A stretch of 64,000 nucleotides of DNA from Excoecaria cochinchinensis (GCA_947683425.1 CANTUQ010000077.1:806001-870000); one strand, 5' to 3'; positions 35,120-48,639 are shown, numbered from the stretch's first letter. Notes: generated by a model from the sequence alone, not told the origin. Numbers and translations are program-made.

Positions 35120-36126
35120 ATAAATGTAACACCCTTTATACCCCTTTCAGAGAACAAGAGAGTGCACCAATAAAATACATGTCTAAAAGTAAGAATTATA
35201 AAATTTCATCATACATTAGGCTATACAAGAAATTGTAACAAAATCCTTATCTCATTGCATTACTCAAAAGACACTCCGCTAATATGCATGTTTGATTATA
35301 GTGTTAATATATATAATTATAAGCCAAAAAGACGTTAAATACAAAACTTATAACAAAAGTAAACCCTACATATGAGTTCTTCTACAGATGTGTTGGCCTT
35401 AGCTAAGGCGGGATGTCCCTGGCGCTTACTTAACCTTCAGTACCTGCATGGATAGAACACCCGTGCTAAGCATAAAGCTTAGTAGGGAATACATGAGATG
35501 GACAACTACGCATAGCAGTTGTTGACACTAGGCACACATAATGAATGCATAAATAGAGATCATCAATAGATACATAGCGCATAACCATAACCTCAATGTA
35601 ATGAAATAGAGAGTAACCATATATCCATAGCAAGTATATTTCAGTTCACCGTAATGAGCACATAATAATATTATATAGTTGCCTGCCTTAACCTAGGGGA
35701 GTGGATAACAGAAAGAGTACTGAACAGGGGTACCCGAAGGTACAAATGGGGGTACCCGTGTGTACAATATATTTTGCTTATAGTCTTTATCTTTTTTAAA
35801 ATAAGTGATGACCGAAATGGGGTCTACGGGACAAACGGGGCTGTAGCAATCAGAGTCCCTGTAGGCATGCCTATCTATCACTACAAGGATTAAAGTAGGC
35901 AGGAGAGCAAGAATTTGAATTTTTTTCATTTTATGCATTTATAATACCATGCCATTAAATGAAAATTTGCATAGTATGCATATACCTCATAGGAGTAGTT
36001 CACAGAACAGTACAGAAATACAGTGAATATCATTTATTAATAATAAATAATGATTGCATGAAATTTGGTGTCATTTAGAAGCCATTTGGTAGCAAAATTC
36101 ACGAACAATTTCTAGGAAATAAAGGT

Positions 36127-36485
36127 CACATGGCGGTAAGGAAAACCTACCCGCTGTGTGAAATACGGGAATTAGACATTGTCAAAACAGAATGCTTGTG
36201 CACGGAACAATCCTGACCACTGTGTAAGGGACTCCACACGGTGGGCAAAGAATCCTGACCACCGTGTGGGACACCAAAAAATAAAGGTTGCTGGACAGAA
36301 TGCATTTTCACGGTGGTAAGGGTGTTCCTGACCACCGTGTGAATTACCTCAGATTCCAAAAAGTTGGACAGAATACATTTACATGGCGGTAAGGGCTGAC
36401 CTGCCCGCTGAGTAAGCCCACGGACCGCCACATTTTTGTAACTTAACACGATCACAAGGCGGTAAGGATTTCCCTGACTGCCGTG
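36127..36485. repeat. Palindrome-like cluster of LTR B
   Basis: Recurring inverted pairs have the form CACGGTGGTAAGG followed by CCTGACCACCGTG, with different spacings. The cluster takes the same relative place as the TCGCG and TCACG clusters of A and D. Confidence 0.6.
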
Positions 36486-37097
36486 TAACCTAGCATAGCT
36501 ACCTTATTTCCATTAAAACACAATTGTGTTTTCAGAAGCACAGCTGTGCTAATTTGGAAATTCGACATGTTCTGTTTTGCGATTTCAAACCCAAAAACAC
36601 ATCTAAACTCATTCTTTTCACATACAACCACTTCCATAATCAGTATTCCACACTCAAATAACTCCCATACCATGCTACCAATATTTTCAAGCACAAAAAC
36701 ACCTCAATTACTCAATTATAAATAAATTGAATACAAAGGAATAGAAAATTCTCAAACCTCAAAATCACTTCTGTATCTACTCCTTCCCTTCCTTTCCTCT
36801 TCTTTCTCCTACAGCTGCTTCTTCTTCAAGTTCAAATAGCAAAGCCATATCAACTTTCATAAATATACATACATATCACAACTTGCACTCTAAAAAGCAA
36901 AGAGGAAGAAGATTATGAATAGTGACTTATTCTTACCTTTAATGCTTTAAAACCACTTTTAAACTAAATCTATAACTTGAATTCCAGTTGAAACCACTTC
37001 TAATCAGATTTTGGGTGTTAAAAAGATAGAAAATGGCTGCCTTGGAGGAGGAAGGTCGACTGGCTATCTTCTCCCTCTTGGCAGCCGACCTTCATGG

Positions 37098-37105
37098 CTT
37101 ATAAA
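37098..37105 (-). promoter_or_regulatory. Probable TATA box of LTR B (5' copy)
   Basis: Minus-strand TTTATAAG, conserved with 24998-25005, about 345 bases from the LTR start. Confidence 0.5.
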
Positions 37106-37454
37106 GGTCACTTCTAAATTCTAAAATGGATAGATGTGTATTTATGATTGGTTCCCCTTGTCCATTTACCATTTGATCCTTCTTCTTACTTAATTTCATG
37201 CATTTGGCTATTGATTAAACATATTTATTCGTAGACACATATAACTACTCAATTGATGCAATTAAACCTATATATATTTATGCAATTAGGTCCTCACATG
37301 TGAGATTACTATATTAACCTCTTCTATTAGATTAATTCCAATTATGTATTAACTCATAATCACAATTATATTCGTTAACCCCAAACATAAATATCTATAG
37401 ATTCCCCAAACCTGTCCAAAACTACTAGGTTGCAATTTGGGGTATTATAGTTCC

Positions 37455-38410
37455 CGATAGCCGTGTCACCCTATTCGGCAGGGAACCAAACAGGGAAGAT
37501 TTTCAAGGACATTTTGATCTATAATTTTAGCATAGCAAATGAACTTTTTAGGCTATGTTGTCTTCTTAACAAATGTTTCCTTATGTCTTAAATTTCTAAT
37601 GGATCAAAAAGAATGCAATTTATAAATCATGAGATATACCTAAACAAACACAAACTACTCAAAAATAGGGGTAGTGTCAGGTCTCAGTTTTCAAACCATA
37701 TTTTGAGTGTCTTAAAGACAAAACTGGGTTTTAGTCTCTTCATGAAAGTTGTAGGTCTATATCTTAAGTTATGTATGCAAATTAAGTTACTCAATGCCAA
37801 TATCTATAGGTTGAGATATCATAAAAATATTTAAGACTGTCCAAAAAATTCATCAACAGCTCAAAGGCAGTTTTCTTCAAAGATTCAACCAAGACTTTTA
37901 CATGCATGAACCAAGTATGTTAACTTCAATACAACTATTTCCAGCAATTTCACATCATTCCATCCAAAACATTAATTTATTTCATGAGAACAACCTACAC
38001 ACACATATAATTGGTCAAAGATTTCCCATATTAATTTATGAGCTTGTTTGCTTTAAATCTTCTCCTTATTCTTCTACTTTGCTTATTCTTTAGGTAAAAC
38101 ACAAAATATAACCTTTCAAATACATATTCAACATGTATTACATGCATCCTAATGTTTTGGATGAGGAAGAGATTGAGGAGAGCTCAATTCCTACTCAAAA
38201 CACATAACTTACCTACCTTACTTAATTGAATTCACTATATTTTTCCTCCTCCTTCTTCAATTTCCTTATGGTACAATTGTGTTAGTTACTTTCCTCCTCC
38301 AACCATATGTTTAGTTATGCATGTATATTACAATTTGAATAAATTATCGAATTTCCTATATCTTTTAAATTAATGCCCGTTAGGTCCTTTGCTACTCTTT
38401 TCCTGCTTTC
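37455..38410 (-). repeat. LTR G, piece 2 (between B and C2)
   Basis: It continues G after the GTTCC duplication of B. At the junction, GGGGTTCC on the left and CGATAGCCG on the right join within a palindrome-like zone. The rest is AT-rich non-coding LTR sequence. It ends at CTTTC, the target duplication of C2, and the last part of G follows C2. Confidence 0.55.
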
Positions 38411-39266
38411 TGTGATGGCCCAGATTCTAGCATAGTATTGATTAGTGAAATCTATAGAGTCTCTAATGTGGTTTCTGTATGAAAGTGATAGTTTTAGTAC
38501 CCTTAGTTATAGTAGAGTTACGTGCTAGAGGTATAGCAATCCTAGGATGGGTGACCTACTGGAAAGCTATATAGCTGAAAATAGCAGTTGTATGTTAAAA
38601 AATTTTTACTCACCTGTTTTAATCTATGGACTATCAAGAATCTAATGGTAAAATCTAGTACAAATATGAGGTCAAATAGGTCTCCGAAAGTCAAACTGAA
38701 GTTGGCCTTTGTTTCGGTTCAAATAGTAACCAAGTTTGAGTAAGATTTGACTTAATTTTCAAAGATAGTATGTGGAGTCAAAATGATATTTTGAAGGTAT
38801 AGAATGACTATAGATGATATTTAGAAATTTTAGATAGCGAAAAATTTATTTTTACGGCAATATTTAAAAAGTGTCTAATCGGACTAGTTTAAGTGAACTG
38901 GACCTGAAACGGACTCCGATTGAGCTGAAATTTTGTATGAAGGCTATATTCTATATTCTAAGATCTAAAATTGGTTTGGGGAGAAAATGAATTATGAATA
39001 TTATAAATATCATTTTGGGTTCAAAAATCGGCTTAAAAATTAAAAATAGGTGCCCCAATACCCCTGGAGGATATCGGAGTCCTACGCACGCATCATATAC
39101 TCTTCACATAAACACTATCAATATCCTATAAGTGAAATATCAATCAATTCACATGCAATAGATATTTTTAACAAGAAACACATGCATAAACTAACTTAAG
39201 TTAATCATATTACAAAATATCGTTTTGCTCCTTGATAATACATGAGTAAACTTTTTAAACATTTAC

Positions 39267-40178
39267 TGTAACACCCCCTACCCATATGTAGGCGATCCCA
39301 TCCGATAAGGAGTGAGATGCCGCATGAGTAAAGGTGTCACCAAACAGATACAAAGCAAAACATACATTCATTCATACCAAACATACTAAAATACGGGATA
39401 ATTAAAAACTTTAAAGGAAAAGAAAGCCATAGCTGATCATACATTAATATAATAAAACCATCACAATAATGTTCTGATCAACTAGCTGAAACAAAAGATA
39501 TTACATAACCAAAATATAAATACAACAGCGGAAGCTATAATAAAACTGATACAGGAGAGTTCTATACAAAAAGAATCATCAAAGATTACAAAAACTGAGC
39601 CCTACACTAAAACCTTCTATGTTGGCTTGACGGCGGCGACTCTCTCAAAGCAAAACTCCTTCCGCACCTGCACGGGTAAAACACCGTGCTAAGCGATAAA
39701 CACTTAGTGGGGAAACACACATAAAATTTGGACGGCCATTCACAATGGTTGTCAAGGCATAACACAATCACAATGGCAAAATGCAATAGCTTTAACATAA
39801 TCCATAAAAACATGCTCACAATTTAAAGCCATACATTCCGCATCTCAAATTCATATCCATTCCGGAAATAGTCAAACATATAACTCATCATTATACTCAT
39901 TCAGATATCACATTCATATAACCAATTCAGAACAGAGCAAAACAATCGAACACCTGCTGACTCGAGGTAGTGGATAACGAGTGTACTGAAGGTACCTTAA
40001 TTAATTCACACAATCATTTCCTAATTAATTCACACACTAATGTCATACATACAACCATATGCTAATAAACCCCAAAAACATGCATTTTACTAAAATACCC
40101 TTATGATATGCCGAACGCATGCAAATGCTTGCACACACAGACAGGCTCATTCTACTAGGGGGCAAACGGGGTGTGACA
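39267..40178 (-). mobile_element. Solo LTR D1, internally deleted
   Basis: It starts TGTAACACCCCC and ends GGGGTGTGACA, with a perfect TTTAC duplication (39262-39266 and 40179-40183). It matches D3 at both ends but is 912 bases, not about 2500. The alignment jumps at about 40002, from inside the hairpin cassette to sequence near the far LTR end, removing about 1.6 kb including the palindrome cluster. Confidence 0.88.
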
Positions 40179-40740
40179 TTTACATTTAACATATACAAAA
40201 ATAGTTATATACAAAATTACTATGTTGATCATTACAAAAAAAAATCGTGTCAAATACAAAATAGGAACTCTATGCTTCAACTCCTAGTGGCCAGTAGATG
40301 CACAACTCTAAATACCGAACCTGCATACCTACATGGGGAAAACATTCGTGCTGAGCGAAGGCTCAGTGGGGATAATAAAAGCAAATAGACTTCTAATGAA
40401 GTCACAAACATCACGTGATATGCATATCAATAACACTTCCAAAACGAGCATACAATTATCTTAACTATATCATTAGCACATAGCTTTTCATATACATAAT
40501 TTCTAGATCTAACAATTATCATATACAATAACTGATAGCTTATCCTTACTTCTCACATATATTCACATACATGTACATTTAATATATCATCATGCCTTTA
40601 TCATTTAATTCATTTAAACGTGCATAAATCACTAGTTTTAGCACACATCGTATACTATAAGTGATAACATATCACCACTTATATCATGTAATCAAATACA
40701 TATATACATATCCTTGCATCTCTTGTAGAGTCATAGGCAT

Positions 40741-40945
40741 TCAATAGGATAGCCTGAATTCACATCGATGGTAGATACGGGTACTCTAGATACTGACAGG
40801 CAGTATCAAACATCTGAAGACCTAACTCATAAACATCTAGATACCAAAAGGTGTCAAACTTCTAGACACAATCGGTGCCACACTGGCAGCTGTAACTCTA
40901 ACCCTTTATAAGCATGCCCATCTATCCACTATTATGTGCAATTCA
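40741..40945 (-). other. Multi-hairpin LTR cassette of E
   Basis: It includes GATACTG-ACAGG-CAGTATC, GATACC-AAAA-GGTGTC, GGTGCC-ACACT-GGCAGC (imperfect) and CATGCCCATCTATCCACT at the right arm. The layout is as in A and D, but the stems differ. Confidence 0.45.
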
Positions 40946-41340
40946 GGCTTACATGCACACTCTATTCACTATACCATGTACTTTACATTTACTCAAGTAC
41001 TTTATTAAACCATTGCACATCCAACTCACATCATATATTAATTATGCAAACCATGAACATACATACATGTTTGTTTACCTATCATGCCTAAGAAATATCT
41101 ATTTGACATGCTCATAATCATTCCACATGTTCGCATGATATATATACAAATATCTTAAATTCATTTTGTACACAAAGCATACCAAACTCATCAAGCATGT
41201 CATATATTCTCTAATTTAACATAATTAACGTTCACATGCTTAATCATTCATAATCCAATACAATATTACACACAAATAAGGATAGTCAACTTGTATTCAT
41301 GCACCTCAACTATGTCGTGCTGGTGACAAACTACATATAA

Positions 41341-41425
41341 CCCTTCTGTCGCGCTCGCGACAGAGCTCGCGCATGCGATAGAACACCAAAACACCTCTAT
41401 TGCGCTCGCGATAGAGCACGATCTG
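41341..41425. repeat. CpG palindrome patch of E
   Basis: TCTGTCGCG-CT-CGCGACAGA is followed by two decayed copies (GCGCATGCGATAG and TATTGCGCTCGCGATAG). It is the same palindrome type as in A, with far fewer units. Confidence 0.75.
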
Positions 41426-42519
41426 GCAAACCTTTGCCTACGCTTGACAGAGCCTGAACTATGAGTTCAAACTCCCAACTCCACATATGTCTAACACATA
41501 CTTTCTTATTTTCACATGCAAGACTTCTATCATCATTCAATTACCAATTCCAGCCGAAATGGCCTTCTAAACAAGTAATCGCATGCAAATAACATTCTCA
41601 TACAAACCTGTAACAGACATATAATCAACATGCACATAGTTAAAACTCTGTACAACTTTAAGTGGTCAAATAAGCATTGCACAACTCATCAATTCATAGT
41701 ACACTACAATTGGTCACTAAAACTTCATCAACTCACAATATTAGCCCATGTAATAATTTTAACAACCAAAAGAGCTATTGAACTCTTTTAAAGCCCACAA
41801 GTTCCCAAATCTAATCATACATGCATCTATTGAGAGATTTCATATATAATCCCAAACCTCAAAATGAAGCTTGATAACTCTCTCTCTTCTAGCTCAAACC
41901 TTGTCTTTGCCTTTTTCTCTTCTCTTATCAACAGCTTCTTGCATAAAACCCAGCAAAATGCATACTTAATTCATGAGTCAAACCAACTCAAAATCTCAAT
42001 CAAGAGCAAAGTAAAAGAAGAAAATACGTAGTCTTCCAACCATGCTTACCTTTCCAACTTATCTCTTAAACCTCTTCAAACCAATATAGCTCAAATCTTT
42101 AATTCCAATGAAAAAGATGAAGAAACAAGAAGGAAATGAAGAACAAAGAAAAACAAAGAGAGAGTAGTGGCCGGATTAACATGCAAGAAGGAGATAATTT
42201 CTGCCTCTCTACTAACTCTTATATTGCATGTAGAGCTTAGGTGGCACATCCTCCTCATGCCACTTGTCAAGCCCTTTTGCCATATATCCAGCTCTTAACA
42301 AAATCCCACTTAGTTCTTGGTCAATTCTCATTAAGTCCCTTTTTCAAATTCTTCCCTTCAAATACTTTATTTTCCTTTTTAATTACATCCTCACTTGTAC
42401 CATAACTCATACTTGCACAATTAGTCTTGTACCCTCACTAAGCAATTAACACTATAAATCCTTCTAGTGTACACTTTGGGTCACTACAGGTTGGACTAGG
42501 CCTAGCCCATTAAACCACC

Positions 42520-42527
42520 TATAAATA
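42520..42527 (+). promoter_or_regulatory. TATA box of LTR C2
   Basis: TATAAATA lies in the context CACCTATAAATAGCC, conserved with C3 (46349-46356) and C1. It sits about 30 bases to the right of the E insertion border. Confidence 0.6.
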
Positions 42528-45059
42528 GCCTAAATATTAGAATTCTCTAGACAAAACCTAAAAAATCCAGCACCTCTCTCCTCCACTTCCTTGGCCGAAT
42601 TGACCTCCATTAATCTTCCTCCATCTTTCATCAATTCTCTCTTTATCTCTCCTTATATCTTAACCTCTTAAGTAAATTTTAGCTCCTCTACAGCATAGTA
42701 GTGGTGATTGGAGTCCATTTGAAGTGATTGAAGTGGGAAAAACCAAGACTTAAAAGTTTGGGTGTAAAATTGAGGTAAGTGACATTGGTGTTTTTAAATT
42801 GGTTCAAGGGTTCCTATAGGTGCTTTAAGATGTGTAAATTATGTTTATGTGATTATCTTGGAAAAAGGAAGCAAGATTTTGAGTAGATCTTGATGTATGT
42901 TTTCGGCCTCCATTAGGTAACAAAGGTGAGGAGGGTTCCTCAAAAGGCAAAGGTAAGGAAAAAGAGTACTAAGGAGTGTTAAGCAAGGATCTAAGGTTAG
43001 TGATTGCAAAATCCATCTATTTCCATTTCTTAAGTTTGATTTTATGTTATGTCTAAGAACAAAATATGTGAAATATGCATGTTTAATTGAATCTAACCTT
43101 ATAAACATGCTTAAGAAGGCTAAAAATGATGATTTAGATGCTTAAAATGAAAAGATAAAATTTTGGTGATGATGGTATAACTTGGCTGAATGATATGCCT
43201 TGGATTTTCCATAATATGTATGATGTTTATGGCATATAAATGATTTATATGTGTTGTTTGGCATGAGATTTAGTTAATTTAATGAATAAAGGAAAGAAAA
43301 ATAAACATGATGGATGATGCATGTCTTGGCCGAATGGTATACATGGTGAAAAATGTGATTTTTAATGTGTTGTGATGTCATATAGTGGTATAATTAGGTT
43401 AATTAACATGTAATCTAGCTAAATGAATGATAAATGAGGTAAAAATAATTTATAGTGAATGTATGACATGTTGGCCGAATGGTATGTATGTGAATACTAA
43501 TGTATACCATAATGAAATAATGAGTTTAATGGTATAAAATGGTATAATAATTGATTTAGATTGAACAGAATGGAATGGTAAGGTAAGATGCCATTAATTG
43601 TGCATATTATAACATAAAAATGTATAATTGGAACAATTTAATGCCCTATGTAGTATTCTGATAGTTAAATCTGGCATAGGATATGGTGGCTAGCCGTAGG
43701 GACACCAAACCGTGAGGGTGAGCATGACGTCTCACTTATTGTAGGGTAATGACGGTCCTACCCAATGTATTGAACGTTAAAATGCCAAATGAAATGAAAT
43801 GAAATGTAGAGGTAGTCTTTTGGGGTCTTTCTAAAATGTATTGAACCTATAGGGTTCACGTCTCGTGTATCCAGTTCAAAGATTTCTGCCAGTATTATAC
43901 AAGGGGCAATATGATAAAAATATGAATAATATGACTGAGTTGAAGTAAAAATGAAATTTATGATGAAAAAGGACCTAATTGAAAGAAGTAAAAAGTTTAG
44001 GGGTAAAATGGTAATTTGGCCATAAATAGAGTAATAAAGGTTATTAAGGGTAAAAAAGTAATTCATTGGGTAATTATGTAATTGGTGACTTTTTAGGAAC
44101 TAAAATGTAATTTGGCATGATTTTGTTAATTTAGGGACTATGTAAAGAAAATGAATTGATGGCATTTTTATAAATATAAAGAAGTTTAGGGACTAAATTA
44201 TAATTATGCCATAGTTAAAGGATTAAAATGTAAATATGGATTTTTATGTGTACTAATTGTATATATGTGATAAAGTGAAGGATTTAATTGTAATTATGAG
44301 CACAATTGCATGCATAAAAATTTAGTGAATTAAATATTAGTTTAATTTGATATTTTATATATTATAAATATATATGTTTTATGCATATGAACTTAGTCTA
44401 GTGGAAATCTCTGGATTTACAATCACCACTGAGCATATTTAATGCTCAGTATATAGTTTTATTTGACTGTGTGTAGGTACACCATAGGAAGCAAAGTCCA
44501 AAGCATACACCGAATTTTGGGAGCTGAATCAAAGAAATATTATTAAAGAATCTTAAGTATGTTAAGTTTCATGGCATGTATAAGAACTTAAATTAGTATG
44601 GTTTTGGGTATTGGCATGTATAGAATTTAAGTAGACAAAAACATAGAACAATATGATGCATGATAGTTTATTTTAGACTGTTTGTGAATGTGGTATATTA
44701 TTGTCTTTGTTGCCCTGCGTTGGGCTATGGTTTGTTTGGATTGCAGTAAATGTACGTTAAGTGTATAGTCGTCATGTTTCTAAAAAATTAACCAAATGAA
44801 TAGTAATTTAGACAGTTATAGGTCATTAGTAAATGAATGTTAATTGAATATATGTTAAGTTATAAAGTCTTCGATTAATTTTAGGTTAACTAAAATTTGC
44901 TAATAAACTGAGGTACTTAATGAAATGATAAAATTGATATAAAAAAAGTACTCATCTTCACATTAATCGGATAATTAATAGATTTCCAAACAATCATGGT
45001 AATCGACTTAGAAAGCTTAACGTAAGTGATTATTGAATGTACTGCATAAGGGTGTTACA

Positions 45060-45124
45060 CTTTCACTTTCTAATTCACCCTAGATATACTAAGATGCTAT
45101 TAGGGTGTATTTTGAAGCCTTACA
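45060..45124 (-). repeat. LTR G, piece 3 (right end)
   Basis: After the CTTTC duplication of C2, sequence resembling the last bases of the other LTRs (GCTATTAGGGTGTATTTTG) ends in CCTTACA. I take this as the G terminus. The border is a judgement by eye. Confidence 0.45.
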
Positions 45125-45262
45125 TTCAATCCTAATATTTTTGCATTATTCGAGTTTGACACATTCAGATTTCTTTCAAGTTTGGGTCACTATTTCGGAC
45201 GGGTTCGGATTGGACCAAAAATTGCCAAATCTAGACTCCAACTCCTTTCTTTTTAATTATCA

Positions 45263-45361
<99 letters not shown>

Positions 45362-45656
45362 AGTGGAAATGCGAGGAATTTTTTTTTTTTACATTAATAA
45401 CCTTATGCTTTTTATTTATTAACAAATTAGCCTTTTATTTATTAATTTATTAAATTACATTACCTATAGTATAATGATTAGACTATGACTCCAAAAAATG
45501 AATTTTTAGGTGCCACTTATCTTTGAAGAAAATAACCCTTTTTTTATATAAAAAGAAGCAAAAACAACAACACATAAACAACAACATTAGAATTAATCAC
45601 CTGTAAGAAGAAGGCACCTGCCTTGTTCCTAGAATTACGTTATGAACAACAGTTGG
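45125..45656. other. Unassigned AT-rich sequence
   Basis: I cannot assign this stretch to any of the elements. It contains a long AT dinucleotide run and ends at LTR C3. There is no coding sequence, and it may be host intergenic DNA or part of an older element. Confidence 0.4.
45267..45358. repeat. AT dinucleotide microsatellite
   Basis: About 90 bases of uninterrupted alternating A and T. Confidence 0.95.
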
Positions 45657-48204
45657 TGTAATGGCCCAGATTTTAGCTTAACATTGATCAGTGAAATCTA
45701 TAGAGTCTCTAATTTGGTTTCGGTATGAAAGTGACAGCTTTAGTACCCTTAATTGCAGTAGAGTTAAAAGGTTAAGCATGCTAGAAGCATATCAATCCTA
45801 GGATGAGTGACCTACTGGAAAGCCATATAGCTGAAAATGACAGCTGTCCGTTAAAAAAATTTTATTCACTAATTTTGATTTGCGGATTGTCAGGAGTCTA
45901 GTGGTAAAATTTGGTGCAAAAATGAGATAAAAAAGTCTCTAAAAGTCAAACCGAAGTTGGCCCTTCGTTCGGTTCAAAGAGTAACCAAGTTTGACTAAGC
46001 TTTGACTTAATCTTTAAAAATGATAAATGGAGTCAAAATGATATTTTGAAGGTATAGAATTATTCTAGATTATATTTAAAGATTTTAGAAAGTGAAAAAT
46101 TTATTTTTACGGTAGCATTGAAAAAGTGTCTAATGGGACCGGTTTAAGTGAACCAGACCTCAACCGGACTCCAATTGAGCTAAAATTTTGTATGAAGGCT
46201 ATATTCTATATTATAAGAATGCTAGAACTAATTTGGGGAGAAAATGAATTGAGAAAATGATAAATATCACTTTGGGCTTAAAAATTAAAAATGGGCTTGC
46301 ATAGATTGGGCCACTTTGGTTGGACCAAGCCCAGCCCATTAAATCACCTATAAATATCCTAAATATCAGAATTCTCTGCACAAAACCAAAAAAATCCAGC
46401 AGCCTTATCCTCCACTTCCTTGGCCGAATTTACTTCCTTTGTTCTTCCTCTATCTTTCTTCAATTCTCTCTTCATCTCACCTCAAATCTTAGCCTCTTAA
46501 GTAAATTTCATCTTCTCTATAACATATTAGTGATGATTGTAGTTTATTTGAAGTGAGAAAAATCAAGACTTGAAAGTTTAGGTGTAAAATTGAGGTAAGT
46601 GATATAGGTGTTTTTAAATTGGTTTAAGGGTTCTTATAGGTACTTTAAGGTATGTAGGTTATGTTTATGTGTTTATCTTCAAAAAAGAAAGCAAAATTTT
46701 GAGTAAATCTTGATGTATATTTTTGGCCTCCATTAGCTAATCAAGGTGAGGAAGGTTTCTCCAAAGGCAAAGGCAAGGAAAAGGAGTACTAAGAAGTGTT
46801 AAGCAAGGATCTAAGGTTAGTGATTGCAAAATCCATCTATTTCTATGACTTAAGTTTGAATTTAGGTTATGTCTAAGAACAAAGTATGTGAAATATGCAT
46901 GTTTAATTGAATCTAACCTTATAAACATGCTTAAGAAGGCTAAAAATTGATTTGAATGATTAAAATAAAAGATAAAATTTTGGTGATCATGGTATATGTT
47001 GGCCGAATGTTATGCCTTGAATTCTCCATAATATGTATGATGTTTATGGCATATAAATGATGTATATGTGTTGTTTGACATGAGATTTAATTAATGGAAT
47101 GAATAAAGGAAAGAAAAATAAACATGATAGATGTTATATGCCTTGGCCGAATGGTGTATATGGTAAAAAATGCGACCTTTTTGTGGTATGATGTCATATA
47201 ATCATATAATTAGGTTAATTAACGTGTAATCTAGCTAAATAAATGATAAATAAGGTAAAAATAATTTATGGTGAAAATATGACATGTTGGCCGAATGGTA
47301 GGTATATGAATGCTAATGTATACCATGATGAAATAATGAGTTTAATGGTATAATGATTGATTTAAATTAAAAAGAATGGAATGATATGGTAAAATTCCAT
47401 TAATTATGAATACGGTAACATAAAAATGTATAATTGGAACATTTTAATGCCCTATGTAGTATTCTGGTGGCCAAATCTAGCTTAGCATATAGTAGCTAGC
47501 TATAGGGACACCAAACCGCGGGAGTGAGCACGATGTCTCACTTATTGTAGGCTAATGACTGTCCTACTCAATGTATTGAATGTCAAAATGCCAAATGAAA
47601 TGAAATGTAATGTAGGGGTGGTCCTTCGGGGTCCCTCTAAATGTATTGAACTTATAGGGTTCACGTCTCGAGTATCCAGTTCAAAGATTTCTGCCGGTAT
47701 TATATAAAGGGCATTATGATAAAAGTGTGAATAATATGCATAAATTGAAGTAAAAATGAAATTTATGATGAAAAAGGACCTAATTGAAAGAAATAAAAAG
47801 TTTAGGGGTAAAATGGTAATTTAGCCATAGATAGTGTAATAAGGGTTATTAAGGGTAAAAATGTAATTTATTGGATAATTATGTATATTAATAACTTTTT
47901 AGGGACTAAAATGTAATTTGGCATGATTTTGATAAGTTAATGACTAAATGGTAATTTGCATGATTAATAATGTTTAAAATTGTAAAGAAAATAAATTGAT
48001 GGCATTTTGTAAATATGAAGAAGTTTAGGGACTAAATCGTAATTATGCCATAAAGGACTAAAATGTAAATATGGATTTTATCAGTATTAATTGTATATAT
48101 GTGATAAAGTGAAGGATTTAATTGTAATTATGAGCATAATTGTATGCATAAAAATTTAGTGAGTTAAACATTAGTTTAATTTAATATTTTATATATTATG
48201 AATA
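45657..48204 (+). repeat. LTR C3 (family C), 5' part
   Basis: It starts TGTAATGGCCCAG and runs parallel to C2 (38411-39050 and 42489-44365), without E. It is cut at 48204 by D2, and its right part lies beyond the window. There is no coding sequence. It shows the undisturbed promoter region that C2 has lost. Confidence 0.85.
46349..46356 (+). promoter_or_regulatory. TATA box of LTR C3
   Basis: TATAAATA in the context CACCTATAAATATCC, as in C2. Confidence 0.6.
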
Positions 48205-48639
48205 TGTCACACCTCGTGTGCCCCCTAGTTGAATGAGCCATATATGTATGTGTGTGCATTTGCATGAGTTTTGTATAATAAGGGCATTTTGGTAATTTTG
48301 CATGTTTTAAGAGTTTTGCTAGCATGTGGGTGCATGCATGGTGCTATGGTATGAATTAGTTAGGACAGAATTGTGTGTGCATGAGTGCACCATAGTAGGA
48401 TTTGCACTAGTGGGTTTTTGTAGTGTGTGGACATGCATATGTTTGTAGGGTGTGTTTATGGGGCTATGCTTGTGTGTGTTGCTCACACATATGTAGGATG
48501 CATTATTAGGGTGTCGCATTGTGTATATGTGATGCACTTAGTTAGGGTGTGAGTGAGTAATCTCTTCCACTAGTTGATTGACATGTGTAAAGTGGGAAAG
48601 AGAAAAAGATGAATAAGGGAAAATCAGATTTTTGAAAAC

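Larger units (their letters stand above)
13409..37449 (-). mobile_element. Ty3/gypsy element B, old, carrying nested A and C1
   Basis: The left end TATAACACC and the right end GTATTATA are both decayed TG..CA termini. They are flanked by the perfect 5-base duplication GTTCC (13404-13408 and 37450-37454). The left (3') LTR is split by element A into 13409-14581 and 24220-25357. The right (5') LTR is 35125-37449. The interior carries decayed gag and pol with solo LTR C1 in gag. Without the two insertions B is about 9.3 kb, normal for a Del/Tekay element. Many stops and transitions show it is old. Confidence 0.9.
35125..37449 (-). repeat. 5' LTR of B (2325 bases)
   Basis: It starts TGTAACACCC and ends in decayed GTATTATA. 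It contains the hairpin cassette (35681-35905, with GGTACC-CGAA-GGTAC), the palindrome-like cluster of CACGG..CCGTG units (36127-36485), a TATA box (37098-37105) and a leader rich in TTCCTCCTCC. Against the split 3' LTR it differs at many sites, in keeping with an old insertion. Confidence 0.88.
39051..42488 (-). mobile_element. LTR E inside C2, carrying D1
   Basis: The sequence breaks the alignment of C2 with C3 at both ends. The right end is GGGTCACTACA. Inside are a diverged double hairpin (40330-40372), a hairpin cassette (40741-40945) and a small CpG palindrome patch (41341-41425), all in minus-sense order. No clean target duplication is seen, and the left end begins at or near 39051, so the left border seems to have been removed by a deletion. 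No coding sequence is present. Confidence 0.6.
38411..45059 (+). mobile_element. Solo LTR C2 (family C) carrying nested E and D1
   Basis: It starts TGTGATGGCCCAG and ends AGGGTGTTACA, flanked by a perfect CTTTC duplication (38406-38410 and 45060-45064). It has no primer site, polypurine tract or coding sequence of its own, so it is a solo LTR. The LTR itself is 38411-39050 plus 42489-45059, about 3.2 kb. Comparison with C3 shows that a few dozen bases before the TATA box were lost where E sits. Confidence 0.88.
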
